Counted from the first letter of the stretch, positions 1 through 10,596 are shown. The stretch: 64,000 nucleotides of DNA from Bacillota bacterium (GCA_017442735.1 JAFRZE010000029.1:1-64000), one strand, 5' to 3'. The notes: generated by a model not told the origin, from the sequence alone. Made by a program: numbers and translations.

Positions 1-111
1 AAGCTTTCAAGAATCGCCTTTTACTGGTTTTTCTTCAGATATTTATCAGGTATTATGCGTGACTCATCTGCCGCTGATGGCATTCCAGAATAGAAAACAG
101 GATTTCAGCCA

Positions 112-152
112 AATAAAAAGACCCGTAACAAAAACTCATTTTGCTACAGGTC
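112..152 (-). terminator. Intrinsic terminator of the GH3 gene
   Basis: Read on the minus strand, a stem of about 14 bp (two G-U pairs) with a short loop lies at 120-152 and is followed by a T-rich run at 112-119. It sits about 30 bases after the GH3 stop codon. Nothing else recognisable lies in bases 1-183; the window starts with a HindIII site, which may be chance. Confidence 0.8.
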
Positions 153-183
153 CTTTTCAAAAACTATCTTGCTCTTTCAGGAG

Positions 184-2511
184 TTATAAGACGCCTTTGT
201 TTTCCGGCTCGGTGAGCGCAGGCGCGGAGTATTTCGCGACACGTTCATCGTTGATCACGCCTTCATAGTTCATGCCGAAAGCAAAGTCATATTTGTGTCC
301 GACGGAGTCAGTGTAGCACTCCATGTCTCTCGGGGTATCCTCGAACTGACGCTCGACATCATCCATGTCTTTGGGCATCTGCATGGGAAGAAGGGCACTG
401 GGTTCGTCCACGCCGGCCACGATCCTTGCCAGAGCTTCGGAGGAACCGGAGAAGGTAACGAGAATGCCGTCTACCACGGGCTCAAACTCATGGAAGCACA
501 GAGGCTTGCCGGTGAACATGGCGACTACGGAAGGAACGCCGAGTTCTTTGGCGACGGCGGCCGCATCCAGGATCTGATCCAGCTGTTCTTCGTTGGTGGT
601 CAGGGCAGCCTGGCCGAAATAGGAACGGTTTTCCTTGGTGCCATCCGGCAGGGTATCACCGGCGATTGAGACCTTTCTGACGAACGGACCGTCAGCCACA
701 TAGGGACGATACTGTCTGGTCAGCGGACGGAAAGCGGTGTCTTCCGCCTGTTCCTTCTGCGCGTCACTGGTGACAGCTTCGTTGGCGTTGAATCCCTGGG
801 CGGATTTACGGCTGTCCTGCGGGCTGGAGTTGCCGGGATCCTTTGCCGGGATCAGGACCAGGTCGATTCCCTTGAGCTCGTCCGCGGTCAGACGGGTGAC
901 CTCGGCTCCGTCTACCTTATCGGTGACGACATCGAAATATTTCTCGGCGATCGCCAGGCTGATCGGATAGGAAACCGTGGCTTCAACCATCTTGCCAGGC
1001 TGGAAGGCGGTCACAAGATAGTGCGGAGCTTCATACAGAGCCGGGATATAAACCTTCAGACGTCTGTCGGCTTTCTTTACGGCGCCGTTCTTGTTTTTCA
1101 GCATGACGACAGCTTTGACCTGCGCGTCAAGCGCGGCTTTCTGCTTGTCGGGAGAATTGACGTCTGCGAAAGCAGCGGCTTCATCGAGGTAAGGATTCTC
1201 AAAAAGACCGGTCAGGAAATATCCCTGCAGGAGTCTCTGCGCGGACTGAGCGAAGGCTTTGTCCATGACTTCCTTGCCGACTTTTTCACAGCCAAAACGA
1301 TAAGCGTCCATCAGAACATCGGGATTGGAGCAGCCGCCCATCTGGTCGACACCGGCCATGATGGCGATGAAAGCTCTCTCACCGGGTTCGACTTCGGGAT
1401 CTTCGATATGAGCGCCCCATCCGCAGGAACGTTTGCCTTCTTTCATGCCTTCATTCAGGACCATCCAGTCGGTACAGACAACACCATTGAAGCCGTAGCG
1501 GCCGCGCAGCAGTCCGTTGATCTTGTAGTTGGAGAATCCGGAACCGACGATCTCACCCAGAGAACCGTCGTCTGTGTAGGCGGCGGAATAGCTGGACATG
1601 ATCGCCTGAGCGGAACCGGTCTTGCCTTTCAGCTTGAAAGCACCGTCGACGAACGGAATCATCAGGGCTTCGAAATTGTTGTTCGGATAGACGGCATATT
1701 TTCCGCCGTCCACATGGGCTTCACGGCCGCCTTCACAGGAACCTTCACCGGTCCAGTGCTTGGCCATCGCGGTCATGGAGTCCTTGCCCCATCCGAGGTC
1801 ATTGCCTTCCTCGTCGTAGGTGCTCTGAAGGCCGTCGCAGAATGCGCGGACCATGTCTCTGGACAGCGCGGGGTCTTCGCCGAAGGTTCCGTTGTTTCTG
1901 AACCAGCGGGGATCGGAGGAGATATCGACCTGAGGCGCCAGGAAGCAGGCGACGCCGAGATCTCTTAATTCTTTTGACTGACATTTGGCGGACTCGAAAG
2001 CGATCTCCGGATCAAAGGTCGCCGCAAGGCCGAGGTTTCCGGGCCAGTCAGAGACGCCCTGACCGTTTCGGGGGTCGGAGGAGAAGTAGCAGGGAATACC
2101 GAATTCCTTGCCTTCTACATAACGCTGCATGTTGTTGGACCAGGCGATCTGGATATCATCCGGGATACCGCCGCCGCCCGCCGAGTTCAGAACGCTGCGC
2201 AGGTGCTTGTCAAGGAAAGTCTTCTGTTCTTCGTTGACTTCAGCTGTGACTTTAAACTGGTGCGCGGAGAAACACATCAGGCCGGCTACCTGTTCAATGG
2301 ACAGTCTCTTCGCAAGATCATCGGCTCTTTCTTCTGCCGGAAGCCGCCAGTCTTCATAGGGGAGAAGCTCGCCCGTTCCCAGGAAATCTTTAAAGGCGAA
2401 TCCGTCTTTCTCCAGGATTTTGATCCCGGAATCCGGACTGTAGCCTAGGGTTTTGCCTCCCTCATTCTCAATGAGGTTGAACTGATACGGTGTTTTGGTT
2501 TCTTTCCACAT
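184..2511 (-). CDS. Glycoside hydrolase family 3 (beta-glucosidase-like)
   Basis: A 775-residue GH3 glycosidase, probably releasing beta-linked glucose or a related sugar from short oligosaccharides. The family landmarks are visible: KHWTGEG followed by GREAH in the substrate pocket (about residues 251-266) and the nucleophile motif GVVCTDW with Asp at about 348. The C-terminal part matches the second alpha/beta domain. There is no signal peptide, so it should act in the cytoplasm on imported sugars. The start is set at ATG 2511 because GGAGG stands 7 bases upstream; an upstream in-frame ATG at 2538 would place this SD inside the gene. It is monocistronic, with its own promoter (2574-2602) and terminator. 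Substrate cannot be told from sequence. Confidence 0.93.
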   Translation of the reverse strand: MWKETKTPYQFNLIENEGGKTLGYSPDSGIKILEKDGFAFKDFLGTGELLPYEDWRLPAEERADDLAKRLSIEQVAGLMCFSAHQFKVTAEVNEEQKTFLDKHLRSVLNSAGGGGIPDDIQIAWSNNMQRYVEGKEFGIPCYFSSDPRNGQGVSDWPGNLGLAATFDPEIAFESAKCQSKELRDLGVACFLAPQVDISSDPRWFRNNGTFGEDPALSRDMVRAFCDGLQSTYDEEGNDLGWGKDSMTAMAKHWTGEGSCEGGREAHVDGGKYAVYPNNNFEALMIPFVDGAFKLKGKTGSAQAIMSSYSAAYTDDGSLGEIVGSGFSNYKINGLLRGRYGFNGVVCTDWMVLNEGMKEGKRSCGWGAHIEDPEVEPGERAFIAIMAGVDQMGGCSNPDVLMDAYRFGCEKVGKEVMDKAFAQSAQRLLQGYFLTGLFENPYLDEAAAFADVNSPDKQKAALDAQVKAVVMLKNKNGAVKKADRRLKVYIPALYEAPHYLVTAFQPGKMVEATVSYPISLAIAEKYFDVVTDKVDGAEVTRLTADELKGIDLVLIPAKDPGNSSPQDSRKSAQGFNANEAVTSDAQKEQAEDTAFRPLTRQYRPYVADGPFVRKVSIAGDTLPDGTKENRSYFGQAALTTNEEQLDQILDAAAVAKELGVPSVVAMFTGKPLCFHEFEPVVDGILVTFSGSSEALARIVAGVDEPSALLPMQMPKDMDDVERQFEDTPRDMECYTDSVGHKYDFAFGMNYEGVINDERVAKYSAPALTEPENKGVL

Positions 2512-2539
2512 ACGGTTTACCTCCAGGGCTGTTTTCAAA

Positions 2540-2561
2540 ACATCCGGCTCGCTCCGGATGT
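2540..2561 (-). promoter_or_regulatory. Perfect hairpin in the GH3 leader
   Basis: Arms ACATCCGG and CCGGATGT are exact complements around a 6-base loop (AGCGAG on the transcribed minus strand). The hairpin lies between the -10 box and the GH3 SD. There is only a short T tract after it, so it is not a convincing terminator; it may be an operator or an RNA-protein site. Confidence 0.5.
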
Positions 2562-2573
2562 CAATTTTATTAT

Positions 2574-2602
2574 ATTATAACAAGCACCGCAGTCTATGGC
2601 AA
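2574..2602 (-). promoter_or_regulatory. Sigma-A type promoter of the GH3 gene
   Basis: Minus strand TTGCCA (2602-2597), 17-base spacer, TATAAT (2579-2574). It is placed just downstream of the pyrG terminator and points to GH3. Confidence 0.75.
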
Positions 2603-2631
2603 GCAGGGACTTATGGATCGATGGGCATAAG

Positions 2632-2654
2632 AAAAAGGGGTCAGACCCCTTTTT
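2632..2654 (-). terminator. Terminator of the glnA-gltBD-pyrG operon, overlapping the pyrG stop
   Basis: Minus strand AAAAAGGGG, loop TCTGA, CCCCTTTTT. The pyrG stop codon TGA (2643-2641) is part of the loop, so the last pyrG codons form the 5' arm of the terminator stem. Confidence 0.8.
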
Positions 2655-4251
2655 CATTTTCTATTGATGCCTTAATGAAACCTAAAAACAGCGGATGCGG
2701 TTTGTTGGGACGGCTCTTGAATTCCGGATGGAACTGGACGCCGATAAAGAAATCTTCGTCTGTCAGTTCGATCGTCTCGACGAGATGTCCGTCAGGGGAA
2801 AGACCGGAAAGGCAAAGTCCGGCATTTGCAAGCGCTTCACGATAGGTATTGTTGACTTCATAGCGGTGGCGGTGACGTTCACTGATGTGTTCGCTGCCGT
2901 ACAGGGAAAGGATCTTTGTGCCCGACTGCAATTCACAAGGATATTTGCCGAGACGGAGCGTACCGCCCTTGTCGATCGAATCATACTGACCCGGCATAAA
3001 GTCGATGACCGGGTAGAGCGTGAGCTCATCGAACTCGCGGGAGTTGGCGCCGGAAAGGGATGCCATGTGACGGGCATATTCGATCACGGCGATCTGCAGT
3101 CCCAGGCAGATCCCGAAGTAAGGCACATGGTGCTCTCTTGCGTAGCGGCAGGTCGAGATCATGCCTTCGATCCCGCGGCTGCCGAAGCCGCCGGGCACGA
3201 TGATCCCGTCCATCCCGGAGAGAATCTTAGATGCGTTCTCATCTGTAATGGTCTCGGAATCGATCCACCGGATGGATACATGGGCGTCGAGCGCGTAACC
3301 TGCGTGGCGCAGGGCTTCCGCTACGGAAAGGTAAGCGTCGTGCAGCTGCACATATTTGCCGACGAGGCCGATGGTCACCTTCCGGCGTTCGCAGCGGATC
3401 TTGTCGATCAGGGCTTCCCAGTCGGACAGGTCCGGCTTGGGAGCCTGGATACCAAGTTCCCGGCAGACGATCTCGGACATGCCGGATTTCTCCAGCATGA
3501 GCGGCGCCTCATAGAGGATCGGAAGAGTCTGGTTCTCGATGACGCAGTCCGGTTTGACATTGCAGAAATGCGCGATCTTCTGGAAGATGGTCGGGTCTGT
3601 GATAGGCTCATCCACCCGAAGGACGATCAGGTTCGGGCTGATCCCCATGCCCTGCAGTTCCTTCACAGAATGCTGAGTCGGTTTGGATTTGTGTTCCCCG
3701 GAAGCCTTCAGGTAGGGGACAAGGGTGACATGCACATACAGAGCATTTTCACGGCCGACCTCCAGGCCGACCTGACGGATCGCCTCGATGAACGGCTGGG
3801 ATTCGATATCGCCGATCGTACCGCCGATCTCGGTGATGACGACATCCGCGTCCGTTGTCTGGCCGACATTATAAATGAAGCTCTTGATCTCATCCGTGAT
3901 GTGCGGGATGGTCTGGACCGTGCTCCCGAGATACCCGCCCTGACGTTCGCGTCCGATGACGTTGGAATAGACTTTACCGGTCGTAAGGTTGGAATAGCGG
4001 TTCAGATCCTCGTCGATAAAACGCTCATAGTGACCAAGGTCCAGATCGGTCTCGGCGCCGTCCTCAGTGACATATACCTCGCCGTGCTGGTAGGGACTCA
4101 TGGTACCGGGATCGACGTTGATGTAAGGATCGAGTTTCTGGGCCGCGACCTTCAGTCCGCGGGCTTTCAGAAGACGTCCCAGAGAAGCTGCCGTGATCCC
4201 TTTGCCCAGACCGGAGACGACGCCGCCGGTCACGAAGATATACTTTTTCAT
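2641..4251 (-). CDS. pyrG: CTP synthase (glutamine hydrolysing)
   Basis: A 536-residue CTP synthase that amidates UTP to CTP with ATP and glutamine. The N-terminal synthetase domain starts with the family P-loop [10 protein letters not shown], and the C-terminal class I glutaminase domain shows the nucleophile motif GICLGLQ (Cys near residue 380) and the catalytic GVQFHPEF. Length is typical. The start ATG overlaps the gltD stop as ATGA (4251-4248), so it is translationally coupled to gltD and is the last gene of the glnA operon. Its position makes sense because the enzyme consumes glutamine produced by the first gene. The 3' end is folded into the operon terminator. Confidence 0.97.
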   Translation of the reverse strand: MKKYIFVTGGVVSGLGKGITAASLGRLLKARGLKVAAQKLDPYINVDPGTMSPYQHGEVYVTEDGAETDLDLGHYERFIDEDLNRYSNLTTGKVYSNVIGRERQGGYLGSTVQTIPHITDEIKSFIYNVGQTTDADVVITEIGGTIGDIESQPFIEAIRQVGLEVGRENALYVHVTLVPYLKASGEHKSKPTQHSVKELQGMGISPNLIVLRVDEPITDPTIFQKIAHFCNVKPDCVIENQTLPILYEAPLMLEKSGMSEIVCRELGIQAPKPDLSDWEALIDKIRCERRKVTIGLVGKYVQLHDAYLSVAEALRHAGYALDAHVSIRWIDSETITDENASKILSGMDGIIVPGGFGSRGIEGMISTCRYAREHHVPYFGICLGLQIAVIEYARHMASLSGANSREFDELTLYPVIDFMPGQYDSIDKGGTLRLGKYPCELQSGTKILSLYGSEHISERHRHRYEVNNTYREALANAGLCLSGLSPDGHLVETIELTDEDFFIGVQFHPEFKSRPNKPHPLFLGFIKASIENEKGV

Positions 4252-5663
4252 TGCTCATTCTCCTTCTGAAGATATGCGTGAACTTCCAGTGCCGCGGCCC
4301 GTCCGTCAGCCAGCGCGCGAACGACGAGCGACTGGCCGGTACGCATATCGCCGGCACTGAAATATTTATCTTTGATCTGATGGGACTGGTTTTCGGGCAT
4401 GAGCGTCCCGCGCCTTCCAAGCGGCAGGCCGAGCGCCTTTGGAAGAGTTTCCTCACAGCCGACGAAGCCGGCGGCGATCAGAAGAAGTTCACAGGGAACC
4501 GTCTCTTCCGTTCCCGGTACCGGCACCATGCGGCCGTTTTCATCCCGCATCAGCCGGACGATCCCGATTGCGGATAACATACCGTCCGGCCCGGGAATGG
4601 CTTTGGTCACGGTCGTCTGATACCGGCGCGGATCCTGGCCGAATACCGATTCTGCTTCTACCTGACCGTAATCCGTTTTCAGTACGCGCGGCCACTCGGG
4701 CCATGGATTGGAAGGAAGTCTTTCTTCCGGCGGAGCGGGCATCATCTCCAGCTGAAGGATGCTGCGGCACCCCTGACGGAGGGCCGTCCCGATACAGTCA
4801 TTGCCCGTATCGCCACCGCCCACGACGACCACAGCTTTTCCTTCCGCGCTGATCCCGGAAGGGCGGCCGTCCAGTAAAGCTTTTGTCTGCTCGGTCAGAT
4901 AGTCGACCGCGTAGACGATCCCGGGCGTATCCGCGTTTTCCATGGACAGGGAACGGGGCTTTTTCGCGCCGCCGCAAAGCACGACGGCGTCAAATCCGGA
5001 AAGCAGGGAAGGATCGGCCTCCTTTCCGAGGCGGAAGGTGATCCCTTCTTTTTCCATCAGGCGGATCCTCCGCTCGATCAGTTCTTTGGGCAACTTCATG
5101 GCCGGGATCCCGTACATGAGAAGTCCGCCGGGACGGTCGGCTCTTTCAAATACGGTGACACGGTATCCAAGTTGGTTCAAAAGATCAGCCGCCGCAAGGC
5201 CCGAAGGCCCGGAACCTACGACAGCGACTGCCTTACCGGTATGAGTGGCCGGGATCCTTGGCTCGATCCAGCCTTCGGAGAAACCTTTTTCGATCAGATA
5301 GAGTTCGTTATTCCGGTTCGTTACGCCATCTTCGGACAGGTTGCAGGCTTTCTCACAGAGCGCCGGACAGACATGACCGGTAAACTCCGGGAACGGCGCG
5401 GTCTGCAGTAGCCTCGCCAGTGCCTGCTTTTCCAGCCCGCGGCAGAGAAGATCGTTCCACTCGGGGATCCGGTTGTGCAGAGGACATCCGTAATCGGACT
5501 GGCAGAAGGGCACGGCACAGTTCATACAGCGCTCGGCCTGCTGACGGCGTTTTTCCTCGCAGAGAGGCTCATGGAGATCCAGAAAGTCGAGAAGGCGGTT
5601 TTCAGCCGGACGAAACGGATCTTCAATTCTTGCATGATCCAGAAAGCCGGTCGGTTTTCCCAT
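4248..5663 (-). CDS. gltD: Glutamate synthase (NADPH) small subunit
   Basis: A 471-residue GOGAT beta subunit that passes electrons from NAD(P)H through FAD to the large subunit. The N-terminal Cys-rich part (CMNCAVPFC, then CPALCEKAC) fits the [4Fe-4S] binding region; it is followed by an FAD Rossmann motif [15 protein letters not shown] and an NADPH motif [11 protein letters not shown]. The start is ATG 5663, which has AAAGGAGG at good distance; an open frame continues upstream to 5786 but overlaps gltB. The gap to the gltB stop is 2 bases and the stop overlaps the pyrG start by 4, so this is a tight operon. Confidence 0.96.
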   Translation of the reverse strand: MGKPTGFLDHARIEDPFRPAENRLLDFLDLHEPLCEEKRRQQAERCMNCAVPFCQSDYGCPLHNRIPEWNDLLCRGLEKQALARLLQTAPFPEFTGHVCPALCEKACNLSEDGVTNRNNELYLIEKGFSEGWIEPRIPATHTGKAVAVVGSGPSGLAAADLLNQLGYRVTVFERADRPGGLLMYGIPAMKLPKELIERRIRLMEKEGITFRLGKEADPSLLSGFDAVVLCGGAKKPRSLSMENADTPGIVYAVDYLTEQTKALLDGRPSGISAEGKAVVVVGGGDTGNDCIGTALRQGCRSILQLEMMPAPPEERLPSNPWPEWPRVLKTDYGQVEAESVFGQDPRRYQTTVTKAIPGPDGMLSAIGIVRLMRDENGRMVPVPGTEETVPCELLLIAAGFVGCEETLPKALGLPLGRRGTLMPENQSHQIKDKYFSAGDMRTGQSLVVRALADGRAAALEVHAYLQKENEQ

Positions 5664-5665
5664 GA

Positions 5666-8600
5666 TCAGTTCCTCCTTTCCTTCTGGAGCAGAGCCAGAT
5701 ATTCTTTCGAGATCACACGGCGGAAGAAGGGCAGCTGGTTTTTCAGATCTCCCAGGACCTGGGTCGCTTTTTTCGAATCCGTCCACCGGATATGCGCTTC
5801 CAGAAGAGCGGCCAGTTCCGGAACATCTTCCGCCCCGGCGGGCCGTACATCCAGCGGTGAAAAGCTCAGCTTTTCCTTCAGTTCGTTCTGCGGGTCATAG
5901 ACCCAGCAGATGCCGCCGGACATTCCGGCCGCGAAGTTATCACCCACGGATCCCAGGATCATGACTTTACCTCCGGTCATGTATTCCAGTCCGTGATCAC
6001 CTACGCCTTCCACGACAGCTGTCGCGCCGGAGGAGCGAACGGCGAACCGTTCCCCGGCCCGGCCGGCGATATAGCATTCTCCGGCCGTCGCGCCGTACAG
6101 GGCAACATTGCCGATCAAAACATCATCGCTTTGCCAGACAGCGTCCACCGGCGGCCGGACGGCGATCGTTCCGCCGGAAAGGCCTTTGCCCAGATAGTCA
6201 TTCGCTTCGCCAAAGAGCGTGATGGTCTGGCCTTTCTGCAGGAAGGCGCCGAAGGACTGGCCGCCGGCTCCCTGCGCCTGGATGTGGCGCGGACCGGAAA
6301 GCATAGTGCCAAAGGCTCGATCGGTCGCGGACAGAAGGACATGATCCTGCACCGCGCGGACATCCTTGCGCTCAGACAGGTGGAAATCGTGTTTCGCTTC
6401 TTTTCTAAAATGGATATTTCTGGAAAAACCGATCAGGTCGGACAGATCGATCGGCGCGTTATCTTTGACTTTTAAAAGATCGCTTCGGCCGACCATCTCA
6501 TCGACGGTCCTGGCGCCGAGTTTCGCGAGGATCTCCCGCAGCTGCTCCGCGATAAACAGCATCAGCCGCTCGACATATTCCGGCTTGCCGATAAACCTTG
6601 CGCGCAGCCTGGGATCCTGGGTGGCGATGCCGAAGGGACAGGTGCCCAGATGGCAGACACGCATCATCCGGCAGCCCATAGCGACGAGGGGAAGAGTGGC
6701 AAATCCGAATTGTTCGGCGCCGAGAAGCATTGCGACAGCCACATCGTGGCCGCTCATCAGCTTGCCGTCGGTTTCCAGCGTGACACACTGTCTTAGACGG
6801 TTGCGGCAGAGCACCTGGTGGGCTTCCGCCAGACCGATCTCCCAGGGAAGGCCAGCGTGATGGACACTGCTGAGAGGAGCCGCTCCGGTCCCGCCTTCAC
6901 CGCCGGAGATCAGGATCCCGCCGGCGCCGGCCTTGGCCACACCGCTGGCGATCGTCCCGACACCGGTCGAGGCGACGAGTTTGACCGTGACCTTGGCATC
7001 TTCGTTCGCGCACTGCAGGTCATAGATCAGCTGGGCGAGGTCTTCGATCGAATAAATATCATGGTGCGGTGGCGGGGAGATCAGGGAGATCCCGGGCGTG
7101 GAGCAACGGGTCTTCGCGACCGACTCGGTCACTTTCGCTCCCGGAAGATGTCCGCCTTCTCCGGGCTTGGCGCCCTGTGCCATCTTGATCTGGATCTCTT
7201 TGGCGGAAAGAAGGTATTCCCTGGTCACGCCAAAACGTCCGGATGCGACCTGCTTGATCGCGGAATTGCGGTCTGTACCGAACCGTTCGGGAAGTTCGCC
7301 TCCCTCACCGCTGTTGGAGCGGGCACCGAGGGCGTTCATGGCTTTCGCGAGCGTTTCGTGAGCTTCCTGGGAGATGGAGCCGTAGGACATCGCGCCGGTC
7401 CGGAACCGCCGCACGATCGTTTCTGCCGGTTCGACTTCCTCCAGCGGGATCGGAGTACAGCAGTCAAAGCGAAGATCGAGCATCGAACGGATCGTCCGGG
7501 GACCTTCGCTGGCCAGCAGAGAGGTATAGGTATCGAACATGGCCCGGTCGTTGTTCCAGACAGCCTGCTGGAGGGTATGGATCGTCTGCGGACGGTACAG
7601 ATGCTGCTCGGAATCTGCTGAGGAACGCAGCCGGTGAAGCCCTGTCGCCGGAAGGTACGCAAGGGAAGTCCCCGGCCATCCGCTCGGGATGTTTGCAAAT
7701 CCTTTGGCGTGATGGAAGCGAAGATCCTGCTCGATCCGGGCAAGATCGCATCCGCCCAGTGCCGAAGGGGTGTTGGAGAAGTATTCGTCGACGAGCGGCT
7801 TGTCCAGGCCTACGGCTTCGAACAGCTGCGCGCTCTGGTAGGACTGGAGCGTGGAGACGCCCATCTTGGACGCGATCTTCTGGATCCCGTCCACCAGCGC
7901 CTGATCATAGGAACGGATCGCCTCATCAACGGTAGACTTAAGCTCGCCGGTCTCACAAAGTTGGCGGATGACCTGGTGCGCCAGGTACGGGACGACCGCC
8001 CGGGCACCGAATGCCACAAGCATGGCCATGTGGTGGACGTCCCTCGGCTCGCCGCTTTCCAGGATGACAGACACGGCGGTGCGCTGCTTGATATGGATCA
8101 GGTGCTGTTCCAGCGCGGATACCGCCAGAAGGGAAGGAATGGCCAGGTGGTCACGGTCGAGTCCCCGGTCGGAAAGGATGAGGATATTGATCTTATCCCG
8201 GCAGGCCTCATCGCAGCGCCGGAAGAAATCGTCCAGCGCGTCAGCAAGGTTCCGGGAGGAAGGAAAGAGCAGGGAAATAGTCCGGGTCCTGAAATCCGGA
8301 TGGGAAAGCACACGGATCTTTGCAAGGTCCGCTTCTGTCATAATGGGCGAGGCAAGCTCCAGCACGGTACAGTTTTCCGGTCCGCCGGAAAGCAGGTTGC
8401 CGTCATCCGCGATGTAGATCGTCTGGTCGGTCTTGATCTCCTCCCGAAGCGCATCCATCGGCGGATTGGTCACCTGCGCGAACCGCTGCTTGAAATAGTC
8501 AAAAAGCGAGGGGTGGGTCCGGGACAGGACAGCCAGCGGTTCATCCGCGCCCATCGAAACGATCGGCTCTGTCCTTTTTTCCGCCATGGGCCGAAGGATG

Positions 8601-10015
8601 TCTTCCAGATCTTCATAGGTATAGTGGAAAGCCTTTGCTTCTGCGGAGAGATAGGCCTCGTCCGGCTGATCCTCGCAGGAAGAGGTCAAAGGCAGATCAT
8701 CCAGACGTACGATGTGCCTGGTCCATTCAGAGTAGGGAGCGGCAGAGGCGAAGGCTTTTTTCAGGTCTTCGCTTTCCAGCAGCTCGCCGGTCTGAAGATC
8801 CGCCATCAGGATCTCGCCGGAACTCAGTTTCCAGCGGCGGCGGATATGGGCGCTTTCTTCTTCCAGCACGCCGGCCTCGGAGGAGAGGATCAGGCGCTGA
8901 TCGTCCGTCAGGGCGCAGCGAAGCGGCCTGAGGCCGTTTCGGTCCAGGCTGGCACAGACTTTTCTTCCGTCGCTGTAAAGAATGGCGGCAGGTCCGTCCC
9001 AGGGCTCCATCATAGTGGAATAGTAGCGGTACATGTCCGTCCATGGCGCGCTCTGCCGGCTCTTCTGCCAGGGCTCCGGCAGAAGGATCATCGCGGCGAG
9101 CGGCAGCGGTATGCCGTTCATATATAGAAATTCCAGTGTATTGTCCAGCATCTGAGAGTCGCTGCCGTCTTCCAGTACGACGGGCAGGACTTTGGCCATG
9201 TCATCGCCCAGGACGGCGGAGCGCATGGTCTCCTCCCGGGCTTTCATACGGTCATGGTTACCGCGGATCGTATTGATCTCCCCGTTGTGCAGGAGCATCC
9301 GCTGCGGATGGGCTTTGCTCCAGCTGGGGAAGGTGTTCGTGGAAAAACGCGAGTGGACCATGGCCATGGCCGAGGTATAGCGGACATCCTGCAGGTCGTC
9401 GTAGAAGGAACGAAGCTGACTGACCAGCATCATGCCCTTATAGACGATCGTCAGGGAAGAAAGAGAGCAGATATACGTATCGGTATCCTGCTTCTCGAAG
9501 GTCCGGCGGAGGATATACAGCCGTCGTTCGAAATCATCGATCCCCTCGCAGTCTTGGGGCCGCTTCAGGAAGCACTGCAGGATCCGCGGCATGGTCCGGC
9601 GCGCGCCGGCGCCGAGCTGCGCCGGATGGCACGGGACTTTGCGCCAGCCGAGGACCGGGATCTTCGCCGAATCCGCGAGTTGTCCGAAGATCCGGCAGAC
9701 ATTGTCGGCGCCGACTTCGTCCTCGGGAAGGAAAAACATCCCGACGCCATAGTCGCCCGGCTGACCCAGCCGGATCCCTTCTTCTTCCGCCCAGACCAAA
9801 AAAAGGGCGTGAGGAAGATTGGTCATGATCCCCACGCCGTCACCGGTCGTTCCGAGCGCATCTGATCCGGCTCTGTGAGCGAGCCGTTCCACGATCTTCA
9901 GTGCCTGCTCTACGGTGCGGTGTGTCGGCCGGCCGCTCAGGTCGGCGATCGCACCGACACCGCAGGCGTCGTGCTCCATTTCGTTATGATATAACGGATA
10001 CTGTCGGTCTTTCAT
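5666..10015 (-). CDS. gltB: Glutamate synthase large subunit
   Basis: A 1449-residue GOGAT alpha subunit that makes two glutamates from glutamine and 2-oxoglutarate. The class II glutaminase nucleophile is Cys18 in the DACGVG motif, exposed after removal of a short propeptide. The central and FMN-binding synthase domains follow; the 3Fe-4S cysteines are in a CRMMRVCHLGTCPFG block, and the C-terminal GXGXG beta-helix region closes the protein. Length is slightly below the usual 1500. ATG 10015 is preferred over TTG 10018. It follows the ANTAR gene after 6 bases and is followed by gltD after 2. Confidence 0.97.
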   Translation of the reverse strand: MKDRQYPLYHNEMEHDACGVGAIADLSGRPTHRTVEQALKIVERLAHRAGSDALGTTGDGVGIMTNLPHALFLVWAEEEGIRLGQPGDYGVGMFFLPEDEVGADNVCRIFGQLADSAKIPVLGWRKVPCHPAQLGAGARRTMPRILQCFLKRPQDCEGIDDFERRLYILRRTFEKQDTDTYICSLSSLTIVYKGMMLVSQLRSFYDDLQDVRYTSAMAMVHSRFSTNTFPSWSKAHPQRMLLHNGEINTIRGNHDRMKAREETMRSAVLGDDMAKVLPVVLEDGSDSQMLDNTLEFLYMNGIPLPLAAMILLPEPWQKSRQSAPWTDMYRYYSTMMEPWDGPAAILYSDGRKVCASLDRNGLRPLRCALTDDQRLILSSEAGVLEEESAHIRRRWKLSSGEILMADLQTGELLESEDLKKAFASAAPYSEWTRHIVRLDDLPLTSSCEDQPDEAYLSAEAKAFHYTYEDLEDILRPMAEKRTEPIVSMGADEPLAVLSRTHPSLFDYFKQRFAQVTNPPMDALREEIKTDQTIYIADDGNLLSGGPENCTVLELASPIMTEADLAKIRVLSHPDFRTRTISLLFPSSRNLADALDDFFRRCDEACRDKINILILSDRGLDRDHLAIPSLLAVSALEQHLIHIKQRTAVSVILESGEPRDVHHMAMLVAFGARAVVPYLAHQVIRQLCETGELKSTVDEAIRSYDQALVDGIQKIASKMGVSTLQSYQSAQLFEAVGLDKPLVDEYFSNTPSALGGCDLARIEQDLRFHHAKGFANIPSGWPGTSLAYLPATGLHRLRSSADSEQHLYRPQTIHTLQQAVWNNDRAMFDTYTSLLASEGPRTIRSMLDLRFDCCTPIPLEEVEPAETIVRRFRTGAMSYGSISQEAHETLAKAMNALGARSNSGEGGELPERFGTDRNSAIKQVASGRFGVTREYLLSAKEIQIKMAQGAKPGEGGHLPGAKVTESVAKTRCSTPGISLISPPPHHDIYSIEDLAQLIYDLQCANEDAKVTVKLVASTGVGTIASGVAKAGAGGILISGGEGGTGAAPLSSVHHAGLPWEIGLAEAHQVLCRNRLRQCVTLETDGKLMSGHDVAVAMLLGAEQFGFATLPLVAMGCRMMRVCHLGTCPFGIATQDPRLRARFIGKPEYVERLMLFIAEQLREILAKLGARTVDEMVGRSDLLKVKDNAPIDLSDLIGFSRNIHFRKEAKHDFHLSERKDVRAVQDHVLLSATDRAFGTMLSGPRHIQAQGAGGQSFGAFLQKGQTITLFGEANDYLGKGLSGGTIAVRPPVDAVWQSDDVLIGNVALYGATAGECYIAGRAGERFAVRSSGATAVVEGVGDHGLEYMTGGKVMILGSVGDNFAAGMSGGICWVYDPQNELKEKLSFSPLDVRPAGAEDVPELAALLEAHIRWTDSKKATQVLGDLKNQLPFFRRVISKEYLALLQKERRN

Positions 10016-10021
10016 CAATCG

Positions 10022-10558
10022 TTACCCCTTTGCCGATCTATCCAGAATCTCCTGAGCGATCTCGATCAGTTTTTTATGTCTGTTCATTGCGCTGTTACGC
10101 ATACGTTGGTAGGCTTCATCCTCCGGCAGGTGAAGTTCCTGCATCAGGATCTGCTTGGCATCATTGATCAGGGCCCTTTCCTCGTACGTCCGCTTGGGAC
10201 CGCTCATACGGTGCAGTTGTTCCAGCATTTCACACGCTCCGAGGATCTCCTGTCTGGTACATGGAACTTCCAGCCGGAAGATATGCGGGAACGAAACGCG
10301 CTCCTGCAGAGCGGATCTTCCGATCAGCAGGACGTGCGCGCCTTCCCCGATATCCCAGCAAAGATCATCGATCCCGCTGTCCGGCAGTATCCCGACCAGG
10401 ACAAGGACGGCGTCCTGTACCCGGTTGAATGTTCGTTTGACTTCACCGGCTGAATAACAGACCTGGTAAACTTCCAGGCCGGCGGATGACAGCAGCCCCT
10501 TGACGGATGTTCGGGACTCTTCTGTCCCTCCTGCAATGATAAACCAGGCCACTGTCAT
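10022..10558 (-). CDS. ANTAR-domain RNA-binding antiterminator (NitR-like), pseudo-receiver
   Basis: A protein of about 178 residues between glnA and gltB. The C-terminal 55 residues (RALINDAKQILMQ, then PEDEAYQRMRNSAMN) match the ANTAR three-helix domain, which in AmiR, NasR and EutV binds nascent RNA and prevents termination. The N-terminal 110 residues look like a CheY-type receiver fold, but the third strand (VLVLVGI) lacks the phosphoacceptor Asp, so control by phosphorylation is unlikely. Start: AAGGAGGTGAT lies only 2 bases before ATG 10558; GTG 10552 has the better 8-base spacing and may be the real start. A glnA-linked ANTAR regulator is known in clostridia; a direct role at the leader terminator here is inference. 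Confidence 0.88.
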   Translation of the reverse strand: MTVAWFIIAGGTEESRTSVKGLLSSAGLEVYQVCYSAGEVKRTFNRVQDAVLVLVGILPDSGIDDLCWDIGEGAHVLLIGRSALQERVSFPHIFRLEVPCTRQEILGACEMLEQLHRMSGPKRTYEERALINDAKQILMQELHLPEDEAYQRMRNSAMNRHKKLIEIAQEILDRSAKG

Positions 10559-10596
10559 CACCTCCTTCCCGCTTGTCGCTTATGCTGCTGCCCAGA

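Noticed and set aside
59-268. 69-residue frame at the window start
   Set aside because: It overlaps the GH3 terminator and coding end and has no ribosome site.
2695-4269. Long open frames opposite to real genes (for example 2695-4269, 7634-9127, 16382-17659, 18246-19592, 43645-45261, 48452-49888)
   Set aside because: They mirror conserved genes (pyrG, gltB, iron ADH, PdxA-like, FAD enzyme, guaB), lack ribosome sites and have no domain content; they follow from GC-biased codon use.
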